Below are positions 24,643 through 36,527 of a stretch of 64,000 nt of DNA, piece by piece. Numbering within the stretch: position 1 is the first letter of the stretch; every line of letters starts with the position of its first letter. This DNA comes from Rotaria socialis (Eukaryota; Rotifera; Eurotatoria; Philodinida; Philodinidae), in contig CAJNYU010002673.1 in NCBI GenBank assembly GCA_905331475.1, positions 62,001-126,000 of the forward strand, given 5' to 3'. The notes under the pieces are model-generated. The model saw nothing but the letters and a program-made list of their open reading frames with translations, made no database searches and was not told where the DNA came from. Position numbers and translations under genes: made by a program.

Positions 24643-25679
24643 AACTGATAGAAAACGAACGTCACTTATATTTTGTCAAGTAGTATACGCGAAACTACGC
24701 AATATTCTATTGTCTATTTAATTATACATTTGATTACCATATGTTTAGTTCAAACAGTGATAAAAGATTTTCTTAAATTTACTTTTGCATACTCAAAGAT
24801 AGAATCAAGGGTAAACGTTGTTTTACATCGATCAGAAATATTGTTGATTTTTATTTGAAAGCAACTTGATTCGCATTTCATCGTGAACGGGTTCTGATCT
24901 TTTAAGAATCAATTCTCTTACACGCAAAAATATCTTGGTGCTTTTGAACTGTTCAATTTTATGACGAAAACAAAAAAACTAACTTATACATTTTTCCTTC
25001 TATAATCATCTAGAAGAATGATGAATATCTGATAAAAAACAAATTGAACAATATTTATTTCTATTGAATTATTTATTTTATTTGTATTTTGAATGAATAT
25101 ATATATATATATATATATATATAGAAGTTTACTAGAGAACTATACAAATAGAGCAAAAGGAGCAATAACAAGGTAAATAGTCAGTCAGTTAATCAAAAGA
25201 ACAGAACCAAGAAGAAGCAAATACGATTTGATTAAATGAAAATAGAACAGGTATCGATTGTGCTGAGAAAGTTTCACAACATAAATGAGAATTTTCTTTC
25301 TTTCTCAGAAATAAACTTCGAATGGAAAAGAACAGAAATAATCATCATCCTTGAGCAATAATCAACGTTTTTGACGCTAGGATGTGTGATATTTGTTCAG
25401 TTTTTTGTTTACAATAAGTATGGAATGTGATTATTTGTTTTTTTTCTTATAGTGAAGAACAAGACACTGTTTAACTACGTTATAAAAAGAAAAGAAAATT
25501 TTCTTCATAGCTCATGCATTACAATAAACAGCCCATTGAATTAGCTAGTATACATACAAAAGGAAAAACGAACAAAAAGAATTTTTGTAACATACAAATG
25601 TACTCTATCTACATGCTGATTATTTACGAAAAAAAGAAGAAAAAAAAATTGTATTTTGTTTTGATTTCATTTCAATAAT
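24643..25679. other. Intergenic with (TA)n microsatellite
   Basis: Contains the MTIF2 upstream region and the 3' flank of the coiled-coil gene. A (TA)n tract lies at about 25098-25122. No coding frame is supported. Confidence 0.45.
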
Positions 25680-28345
25680 TTAAACTTCGCTTTGTGATCG
25701 TGTTGCCTGTGAATTACGACTTTTTAATGATACTGTTTCAGTACCATTAATACTTCCAACATCTTCGCTATAGCTAAAAAAAAACTCTACAATGAATTCG
25801 TTTTTCTTTTCCAAAAAACAATTTACCTTGTATCGGACAATTCAAGATCATTGTCAGCATTAATTAATGCTTCATTATAACGTTGGATACGATATGTAGT
25901 TGCTTCCATTTTTTGTTTAACAATTAATAACTCTTGTTCGACAATATCCTTATCTTTTTCCGTTAGATTTAAACGTTTTTCTAGATCCATAATTCGTAGT
26001 TGTAAAACTTCACATTCATCTTTATTATCACGATTTAAACGATCTGCTAATTTCATTTGTTCGTCAGCACGTTTAACTTTTTCATCCATGTAAGATAATT
26101 CTGATTGTAATTGTTTAATATTATCTTGTAAACGTGATAATTGTCTTTCACAATGTTCACGTTTAGCAAGTTCATAATCATATTGTAAAGTTAACACACG
26201 ATTCGTTGAATTTAATTTTTCCAACTCATTTTTATCGACTAACGAAATTTGTTTTAATTCAAGTTTTTCTTCAAGATAAACACACTAAAAAAAATCAAAT
26301 AATAAAAATGAGTGTTCCTTTTTGTTGTTGCTGTACACAATTATTTGATGAAAAGCATTCGTGCACTGCATACATGCATGTCAGTATGGGGTTTTAAATA
26401 CGGTAGGAAAAAAATTCGGTTTTTCTGTCAAATTAATACCCAACATGCTGCTCTTTGAACCTACATTGATGCTGATGATACTTAAAATGACGCAATAAAG
26501 TAATCTACATAATCTACATAACTTTATATTGCTTTCTAGCGAATGTAATTTAGATTTTACCTTTTCTTTCAATTGACTATTTTCTTTCTCCAATTGAGCC
26601 ATTGTATCGTATAATTTCGTCATTAATCCTTCGTGTATTGCATACTAAAATAATAATGATTTAAATAAGATTAAAAAAAAAGAAGTATTATTTTTGCATA
26701 TGGAAATTTTCGTTACATTTTTAACATGATTTTGATAATTTTGTAAAACAATACGATTTTGATCATTTAATTCTTCAATCGTTGCGCGTAACTCTTTATT
26801 TTCACGTGTAATAAGTGAATTAGCATCTTCAACCTAGACAGATATAATTTCAATGAAACAAAAATTTTTTGTTTTTGTTAAATCTAATACCGAAGATTTT
26901 TGTGATTCAAGTGTTAGAATTTCTTTTTCTAATTTTTCCACATCGTGTTTCAGAGTTTCTTTTGTTTTTTGTAAATTTTTTACTTCCCAACCCATTTCAC
27001 TAATATCTTTGCGTAGGTCTGTAATTAATGCATCCGATGACAGAAGATTATTTACTGATAAATGTTTTGTTAGACTATTTTGTGAGGAAATTTCACGTTG
27101 AGCTTCTTTAAGACGATTTCGTGTACGGAATAGTTCTCGACGTAAATTAATCGAATCAACTATAGAAAGAAAGATTTTAAATTCGATGATTTATTATTAT
27201 GATTATTATAATTACGTTCGTCAGCTGAATCAACACGTCTTATCGGCGTTGTCGATACTGAAGAATTTGAACGTGGTGCCGATGATGGTGTTGGTATGTT
27301 AGTTGTTTTGGCAGCTAATTCGTTAACTTCATTTATTAATTCAGTAATACGTTGTTCTTTAGATTTTAATGTCATCATTAATGATTTAACCTATAGAAGA
27401 AAAATATAGATTAGTCTTATTTGAAAATAATATTGAGTATTACTTGTTGTTCGCTTTTTCTACATTGGATCATTTTTGATTCAAATAAAGAAACAATATC
27501 TTGTTGTTGATTGGGCTAGAATGTATATATGAGAATGAATGATGTTTGGTTTTTGTTTAAGTGATTTTAACTTACTGTAACTTCACAAAAGTTTAAAACA
27601 AGTTGAAGAAGAGGATTATTTGTATCTTGATTTGATCTAATAAAAAACATGTCATTTTAGATTTTTCAAGGATCTTTTTTTTTTGAAGTATAAAAACTCT
27701 TACTGATTTTGTAATGCATTACAGAATTGAGTTAAATCATGAATTGTTTTTTCTGAATGTTCAATTTGGTGATATTGTTCATTTAATTTCTGATTTAATT
27801 CACTGTTCTTTGTTTCCAGTTGTTCGATCTATTAAAAGAAAAAAAGAAACACAGATATGTATATTAAAAACATGCAATCAAAATAATTAATATTTAATTA
27901 CATAGTTGCGTAGTTGCGGTGAGATTTGAGGTTGAGGTTGAGGTGATGAAGGAGCACGATGTAATTGATTTTGTTCGATTGTGGCTTGTTCAGCTGAAAA
28001 ACATTTCTTTTTTTTGTTATAAAATTAAACATATATTTAAATATCGATCTTACCAGGAGAAAATGTATATGTAGGTACTTTTTTGGTTCGATCTCCTCCG
28101 AATTTAAATACGAGACTTGAAACTTTTTGTCTTGGCTCTGTTGGTGGCTGTTGTTCATGATTACCATTCGATGTTGATCCTACTACACCAGGAGAGTTAT
28201 TAACGGTGATTGTCTAAAATGTAAAAAGAAACCAAGATGACTAATATTAATTGATATACAAAACAATAGCACTTACTGATGTAGTTTGATGCATTTTTTG
28301 ATCGGCAACACGTCGACGTGGGTCTAAATTACGTAGGCGATCCAT
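25680..28345 (-). CDS. Unidentified long coiled-coil protein
   Basis: About a dozen exons, roughly 600 residues. The N-terminus (MDRLRNLDPRRRVADQKMHQ) is basic and is followed by a Pro/Ser/Gln-rich linker containing the hydrophobic patch VSSLVFKFGG. From the third exon on, most of the protein is heptad-patterned and rich in Glu, Lys, Gln, Leu and Asn. A Ser/Thr/Pro-rich interruption (near 27200-27330) splits the coiled coil in two, and the largest exon (about 25830-26280) is coiled coil throughout. The C-terminus is Ser/Thr/Arg-rich and ends S-Q-S-E-V. It has no membrane segment, catalytic motif or family signature I recognise. A centrosomal, Golgi-tether or cytoskeletal adaptor role would fit the architecture but is only a guess. 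ATG 28343-28345 lies 13 nt after the acceptor-like CTTACCCTTCAG. Confidence 0.75.
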
Positions 28346-28360
28346 GACGCCGTAAAATCT

Positions 28361-31290
28361 GAAGGGTAAGAAAAATCATTTTCGTTGATTGTTCAAGGAT
28401 ATGAAAATGCAAACTGAGAAAGAACGAATGGTTAGACAAGGCCATTTCTAACTATGAATTATATTATTTTCATATTCAATGATACCCGTCAATTGATTTG
28501 AAATTAGTTTTTTTTTGCTTCTTCACATGTGAACATGTGTAATAAGAAAGGATTGAAGAGAAAGATTATGATTATTTACATTCACATTTTGTTTTCTTTT
28601 TTGGAAGAAGAAGAAAACGAACCCTTTGAAATGTCGACCAATAGAAATATATGTAACTATTAATTGACATTTAGATATCTTGTTTTTTAGATCTGTTTGA
28701 ATCATAAGAATAATATAACAAATACGGTGGTGGCGACAAAAAGTACTTTTTTCTTCTTCTCAAATATTATTCAAAGATTCGATTAACTGTAAATATGAGA
28801 CACAATGATGTATTTTTGGCACTGGCTACTAGCGACAATATCGAGCTAAACTCCTAGTGACATACATAAGATCTATGCTTCAGTTATTAATTTGTATAAA
28901 CACAAAGCAAATGATTTATTACTTATCTCAGTTTATTATATTTCGCTTCTAGTTAAGTATAAGGGAGTACTTGGAATAAGCTCATTAGATTGTTCACTAT
29001 TGTTGAAAATACAAGTGTAATTTGATCTCAAGAAATAAAATAAAATGAACATCACTAATGTTGTAACAGAGTATAAATCAGAAAAGCAGCACCATCAAGA
29101 AATCATAAGAAAAAAATGTCATAGATATTAGGTCTCGTTTTTTTTTTAACAAATTAATGATCACAGTTTCATTGAGAACAGTATTGTGAACAATACTTTT
29201 TTTCTCCTCTATTACAAGTGATTGATTTTTTATTGAAAAAAAACCGCAAGTTTTACGCAGAAGAACAAGAAGCATCCATGTGCACTTTTTTGTAGGTTTA
29301 TTTTGATGGTGAAATCTTAAATAGAAATAGCCAATAAAATAAGAGACTGTCATGAACATTCGATCAACCCTGCGTACTGTTCTGCTTGTATTTACAAATC
29401 GACTTACAACAACAAAAGAACAAGAGAAAAAATTCTTTTGATACCTTAAAAGGGGAATAAAGAGATCTTGTTATATAAACTTTTTGCTTTCATTCGTTGG
29501 GTTTCATATCAAAATAAAAAGATAAAATAGAGCAGTGAAGCACTAATGCAAAATATGAAAAAACGAAACTCAAATGATAATAATTATTGACAGCAAAGAA
29601 TAGCATCTAAGCAAAACTTTCATATATATTATACGAATTTCTGTCATTTTTGTTTTGTTAATTGGTCAATAATATGAACTTATGAACTTATGACCATGAC
29701 GACTTTTCTAATCTAAAATGATTCAGATATTTATTGCTCGGCAGCCGTTTCCATCCACATAACAACTAGGGTTGTAAGCATATAATTTTTAAATTAAAAA
29801 GAAACCATGGTTCACAAGGTCAATTTATTCACGGGAATATATTAGTATGTCAATTTTATCGATGATTTTAAAGTGTTTATGATATGTCACAGGTGAGTAA
29901 GATAGACGCGTATCTATTTTATAAGAAATCAAGCTTGGCAAGAAAAATAACGGAATCTTTATTTTTATTGCTACTATTTCAAGAGACATAAGAATACGAT
30001 CAAAATCTGATTTCTATCAGAATTGCTATCGGATATTTGATATAGGTGAATCGAAAACGTGGAAATTTGTTTTTTTTATAACCACACAATTCTAGTGATA
30101 TCATATCAATCAGTTTCTAACTCGTTTACAAGTTTTTTTATCGATTCAGATGCACCGTGAAGCTACACTGACCTGAATTCATGACACTATTGAAACTAGG
30201 AATATCTTAAACATCATGCTTTATCGTTGATATTGACCTGTTGGCGACGTGTTGTCAGCTATTCGAAAATAGAAAAGGACACTCTTCGTCGTTCACTCGC
30301 CTGAACCTCTGCTATTAGATCAATAATGCGAATCGATGAAAATAATCTTCATTATCAAGTCGATTTGACAGTAGCTGATAACAACGATCCAGGTCTCCAT
30401 TCACTTTCTCAATGGATACACGAAGAGACTTATCCTCGGAAGACAAAATGAAATTTTCTAGTTCTTCTACTAATAAAATAAAAACACAACTCATCATTAT
30501 TCCCGCCGATCTTTGTTTATTTGCTAATTGAACATAAAACAGTAGCTAGAATCACATTTCTTATATTGTTATTCACTATTTCATTCTTGGAAATTCTTTT
30601 TTTCTGAATTTATCATTCTTCATTATGGCTACATATTTCTATCGAATGAGACAAAGATGGTTTATAGCGTCGTACCACAGGACAGATTCATATTTTATCT
30701 GAGATCTTCTGCGGCTTGAAACAAACATTTGCATCACAGATCGAATGGTTATCTAATCCTCGTCGGAGTTGTTCGAAAAAACAATCAGACAAGTATGAAG
30801 GATTTTTCTCTCGTATATAATCATGATGGCATTTCTTGTCACTTGCGAAATTTCCTTTTTCATGATGTTGTCATCTACAGTTACAAGATAGCATTGTCCA
30901 GAAATTAATAAATATTCAAAAGTTATTCTTATGTCAAATCAGCAATCATCAAAACAGAATTACAAATTTTTGACTTCAAGATCAAGGTTCATCGAAATTC
31001 GAAGGTCAACGATGTCTGTTTATCTTTTCAATTCATTATTCCGTCGATTGCCATTAGTTTCTTGAAGGAATTTTTCTTTTAAGATATGTTGACTATGCCA
31101 ATTAGAATTTACAGAGCGATGTTTGATTAAAAATTCAATAAATATACAACTAAGATGCTATCCCATTACAATAAATTTTAATTAATATAAAAAGAAATTT
31201 ATAAGATGATTATTGATACAATTTGATCAAGCTGTTGATCGTATTTAAAAAGAAATCAAAATTATAGTCATCATTCACGATAGGTAAAAA
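28361..31290. other. Intergenic stretch with one exon-like block
   Basis: About 2.9 kb between the coiled-coil gene and the PRC1 homologue. T- and A-rich, with small open frames lacking motifs. The only coding-like island is the minus block at 30315-30469. Confidence 0.4.
30315..30469 (-). pseudogene. Exon-like block, unidentified
   Basis: On the minus strand an acceptor-like TTTTATTTTATTAG is followed by an open frame of about 50 codons with charged, protein-like composition (EELENFILSSEDKSLRVSI, then GDLDRCYQLLSNRL), ending at a stop (30315-30317). A second minus stretch near 30695-30775 also reads like protein (QLRRGLDNHSICDANVCF), but I could not join them. It may be a last exon of a small gene or a relic. 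Family unknown. Confidence 0.3.
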
Positions 31291-33763
31291 TTAACGTTTA
31301 TGAATACCACTAGCTGGTCGAAATGGTGTTGATATTTTGATTTCACCCTAAGTAAAAATGACATTAGAATAATTCAATGAAAGAGAATAAAATAATTTAC
31401 TTCTTTGCCAAGATTCGTTTGTTGTCGTCCTGGAGTTTTTGCACTCATTTCTAATCGTTTCGTAGTTGCTTGTGCATGCGACATGGTTGGTGTTTGACCA
31501 CGGGCTAGTTGTTTTCGTGCTTTTTCAAGTTCTTTTTCTTGAGAATAATTTTCTTTTTCGTTATTGAAAAAATCCTGAACAGGAACTCCTTCAACGAGAA
31601 ATAGATCTAGAAAAGCAAAAAATTCGAATTCGCCAGATCATATAGAAAAAGTTTTCATACGTCCAAATTCTTGTTCATAGTCTTTGCCAAGTTGTTGAAC
31701 AGTATCTTGAAGTTTTTTCAATGAAAATTCTAAATGTTTACGTTGTTTTTCTTCTTGTACAGCTGAATAACCTCGACGTTTAAATCGATCAGGATCGCTC
31801 GCTTGACGCTATATAGTCGGGAAGAAGTTTTATTTATGAAAATTTAATGGAAAATTTACTTGAAATTCTCGATATTCAGCCCAAGCTTCATGCCAATTAG
31901 CAAGATTGACAAATAATTGTTCATTATGCACATAGTACAAATTGATATCTTCTAATTCTTTTTCATGTTCATCTAGTAATTCTTCAGTAAAATCATCTAA
32001 ATAAACAACGTATTGTTGTATCCTTTTAAAGTCAAACTAGCGTATACATACTGGAGTATAATGGAGGAAAACTTTCCATTTGTTCACGGCCATAGAAACA
32101 TTTTTCATATTGAGCAAAAATTTCATCTCGAATGTTTTCAATATATGTTCGCATGTTTTGTCGACGTAATTCTTTACATCGGTCGATTTCGTTTTCTAAC
32201 TAAAAATACAAAGCAAATTTTTGAAAAAATTCCCATTTCTTATTTTAAAAAGAATGTTTTCTCAATGAAACTGATTGGAAGTACGAGTAAAAGTTCATTA
32301 CCGATAGTTTAATTATTAAATCAAAAACAAGATTTTTAGAGCAATAAAACGCTTAAAACTAATCTAGAAATGAAGATCTGACGAAAAAAACGAGTTATAA
32401 ACTGATGGGAGAAAATCGATTATTATCAGGTTTTGTTTAAATAATGTTTACAACATTGTGTTTATGCTTCGTATATACATACTAGAATAAGATTTGCTGG
32501 TCGATGAGGATGATCAAGTGGTAGTTTAATATATTTGTCTGACTCAGTTAAATTTAATCGTTCATAGAGCGCATGCAGTGTATTAACAAGATGATCAGCC
32601 TTGATTCGATTTGCTTGATATAAACTATCGAGCTATTCAAACGAAAAATTATTGTTGAATGAATAAATGCATATTGTGACATATACCTCATTAGTGATAG
32701 TAAGTAAACGTTGAACATTTGTTTTCGATAATTCAATTAGATGTACAGGCCCATCGATAAGATTGAGCACTTGATTATCATCGCTTGGTTGATTATATGT
32801 ATTATCAAGGGCAAGTTCAACTTTCATTTCATGAATTTGTCTACGCGCTTGTTCAATAGCTGACGAACGATCGTTCTATAGAAGATATAAATCTATTTAT
32901 CTTCTATTAAGCGACAAATATATTTTAAATTAACCTGTAAAGTCTGTAAATCTTGAATATGCTGTTCAAGAATTTCTTGTCTTTCGTCGTAAAGCATTTG
33001 ATCTATTAGAAAATAATATTTTCAATAGAACATTGACAACAAAATACACTGAACCTTGTGCTTACCCTCATTATCAAATTCAATTGGTTTTTCGTCTAAT
33101 TTATTACATAATTTTTCTTCATTTATTCTTGATTGATTTATCTCTTCTAGTTTTTTTCTCAAAACTTGATTGATTTTATCGAGAAGCGCATTCGCTTGCT
33201 TCAATTGTTCGACTAATGTTAAATCTTCATTTTCAATTTTCTGTAGAAGAAAACAAAAACACATTTTAAAAAATTTATTTAAAACAAAAATCTTATCTTA
33301 CTTTTGTGCTATAATCTAATTTAAGAAGTCGATTTAAATGAATGCACTCATCTGACGTAGCACGTATACGTGCTTGAAGTAATTCATTTTCTTTGATTTC
33401 ACTTTCATTTAATTCTTGTAAACATGTCTAATGAAAATAAAAATTTTATTTATTTATTGATTCTGGCAGAAATGGAATATTTACCTTTAAATTATTAATT
33501 ACTGTTTGCTCTTTATCGTTAATATCTTGTTCATTTAAACCACGTCGTGCAAGATTAATACGGAGCGTTGTTAAATTCGATTCAATCCATGAGTACAATG
33601 GAATATGTTCAAGACGGCATTCAAGCGATGCTTGACTTGCCGATGATCTTTTAAATAGTATGAATTGAACAAACAAAGCAAAAAAAGTAAAGAACATATT
33701 AACCTACATATTCAATTCTTCAATATTAGGCGGATCTTCGAGTGAAAATGTACGGTCGGACAT
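31291..33763 (-). CDS. PRC1: PRC1/Ase1/MAP65 family microtubule-bundling protein
   Basis: Antiparallel microtubule crosslinker of the spindle midzone, needed for cytokinesis. About ten exons, roughly 600 residues; the first are 33708-33763, 33485-33647, 33302-33427, 33066-33240 and 32935-33002. The N-terminal half is coiled coil, as in the dimerisation rod of the family. The strongest family mark is in the microtubule-binding spectrin region, where DPDRFKRRGYSAVQEEKQRK matches the R-F-x-x-R-G-x-x-x-x-x-E-E-K-Q-R motif of PRC1, Ase1 and MAP65. It is followed by LKKLQDTVQQLGKDYEQEFG. The C-terminal tail is short and basic (ending GIHKR) with KTPGR and STPF sites that could be phosphorylated; this is only inferred. 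ATG 33761-33763 is 6 nt after an acceptor-like ATTCATTTAG. Confidence 0.87.
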
Positions 33764-33771
33764 ATTTTTCT

Positions 33772-36527
33772 AAATGAATATTATGTCAATACATGAAAAA
33801 AAAACTTGTAACATAAAGAATAAAAAAAAAAGGCCACGACTGAACGATGTGAATCGCATCAATCAATATCTCTATATATTCGTTCTTACTCGCCACTCTT
33901 TGCATCTTTCTTTGGCCGTATTACGTTGTACCTCAATCGATGATGTATCCTTTGTAGTCATTTTTTATGTATTTCTGTCGTAAATCAGTTCGATATCGAT
34001 ACAAGACAAATGAATGCGGCTGATGGGTTCGAATATAACAGTGACTGCAATTGTCACTTGTTTTGAGGAAAGAGAAGCAAACTTTTCCTTTTTCTCCTCT
34101 TTCACACGAACATATTTCCGTCGCTCTTTTAGCCGAGGAAAAAAAAAGAAAAAAAGAATACATGGAAGTATTGGCGCCGGCTGATGCTATATTTTTTTGT
34201 GACTAACCCTTCTGTCGCGCTGAACGAAGGGTGAATGAGGAAAAAAAAGAAAAAAAACACTCGTGTTCATCCGTCAAATTGTGTTGCCCTAACTTACTTC
34301 TGTCGTTAGTCAGTCAATATGAGACACAAACTATCAGACATTTTCGCTTTTCTTATAGACACGATCTTTGTTTAGAGAAAAGCCAATTGTGTCATTACCT
34401 TCATCTACAAAAGAAATCAAAATTTCTGCGTATTTTGTCAAATACATCTTTAAATATTTTTGTAAGCAAATATAGTCGGTTGAGAAAGAGAGACTTCTTT
34501 TCCGTTTCGCTGTTAATCGGGAACCCGCGTTGAAAGAGAACAGACGATAAGGAGAGAAAATGTTGTGCGCCCAACACCCGGTGTCATCTATCGACTAAAT
34601 TATTATGAAATAATTTAACAAGCTGGTGTATTTTTTGCTTCGAAATAAACTTAATAGATTGTGTCGGTCGTGCAAGAATGAAAATCTTTTACAAATTAGA
34701 AACTTAGCTTTACAACTCGAAAAGAAAAAATGCTTAATTTTTATTTCTCTGAGCAATCAAAGTGAGATAATCTCTAGCCTACATCTAATTGAAATAGCGT
34801 AGATTTAAGATAATTTACTTCTTTTGTTTCCTGTAATGAAAGTCTTCCCTTCTCATTGTCAATCATATTTTGCTCACTGCGACGAATGTGTGAGAGACAA
34901 GATTTCTGAATTGCCGGAGATGTCCTATTTATATTTTTAATACTAATAGATATCGATCATTAACTAACAAGAAAATTTCCCTGGTTGACCGCAGCGACAC
35001 AAATTTATATTCCATTGTGATTGATGAAATGGAGCCTCGAATAGTAGCTTTTGATAACTGCCCATTGTAGACTCTACGGGGCATATCCTCCAATCCATCG
35101 TGTAACCAAGTGAGAATCCTTTGATGAATAATTGATACTCTTGATCGGAACACGATTGAAATAGTATTAAATATCATCCAACAGAAAATAACAATTGAAA
35201 AAAAAGGTATCTAAATCAAACTGTATAAACTACTTCGGGATTTATTTACAAAAAATTCTCAAATAATATACAAATATCAGAACTACTGATACGTGAAAAT
35301 AAACTTATTAATCTGACAGTTAAATTTTGAAATTCAAATGCTTTCAGCGACCAATATTTAGATCGAGTATCAATTTCGTGTGTTTGAAATACCATTCATT
35401 GACAGCAAAACGATTGCTTTAATGGTAAAATAATGGAAGATAAATTTCACGTTCATACTGTCACAAAAGTGATTGTTACATGTGAATATTCTTGCCTGTT
35501 ATTGTAAGCATGAGTCATTCCGTGCATTTTTTTATTGTAAATTTTCTGTTATCTCTTGGTTGTATGCCTAATCATAGCTCTTTTTTGCTATCATGGTAAC
35601 ATTTTTTTGAATTATGTAAAATAGAACTGATATCACCCAAAGAGAGATTGTGCTAATGTGAGGTTTTTTCTATTTCGAGAAATATTTTCGTTGGAATTTT
35701 TTACCTTTGTTTAATTTACTATTCTGTACAAGAACTTCCTGTTATCTTATCGTTACAGAATAAAGTTAACAATTGAAATTAGAGTGGTGCATTAATGTTA
35801 AGTGGTACAACTAAACATATGGAATAAATCATAACCACCAATCGCTCGCTTTGGTGCGGCTTGCAATCACTCAAAGTAGAATCATAGCGAATATGCACTA
35901 AACTGAATAATGCTTTTTCTATTGTTGCTGTTAAAAACTATCTTCATTTACGAAACTAATTCTTCTACAAGTTTATATAGGTTATTCATAATGCACTACT
36001 AAATATTCTTGGAACGCTATCGAAAAGGAAAAAGGTCATATCTTCATAACGTTTTGTTATGTAAATAACATCATTCTAAAGTGGCATAAAAACATGCATA
36101 ATTAATATCAAAATGAAAGTGAATTCCAAGGCTTATGATAAACATCTCTATGTTATTCAAAAAAAAAAATTCTTTTTCTATTCATAAACCTTTTTCATTT
36201 TTTGATTTGTAAAGTGTTTCAAGATTGAAGGCATAAATTTTTAATAGATAATAAAAGAAATTTAATATTAACTTGAGTTCAGCAGAATTTTTATTCAAAA
36301 AAAAGGGAAAAAATTGTAAAACTCGAATCTTAATATTAGTTCTTTTCTACTGTTCCACTCAATAATAATACATCGACACATATATATATATATATAGTTA
36401 TATTCATCTTTATATATAAGAAACAGTTATTAACTCGACAGAAAAAGAAAACGATCAATCACAATATGAGCATGCGAAACGAAATTTAAAAAAATAAGGA
36501 CGGTCGCTAAGAGAAGTAGATTTTTTT
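33772..36527. other. Intergenic between PRC1 homologue and bHLH-PAS gene
   Basis: About 2.75 kb. A stretch at 34930-35165 (minus) reads as 70-80 protein-like residues (GLEDMPRRVYNGQLSKATIR) but has no partner exons, and I treat it as a possible relic. A (TA)n tract lies near 36378-36396. Nothing else is recognised. Confidence 0.35.

Noticed and set aside
34231-34533. 100-codon plus frame upstream of the PRC1 homologue
   Set aside because: Lys/Ser/Phe-rich with no motif, no splice context and no similarity I can see; consistent with chance in AT-rich DNA.
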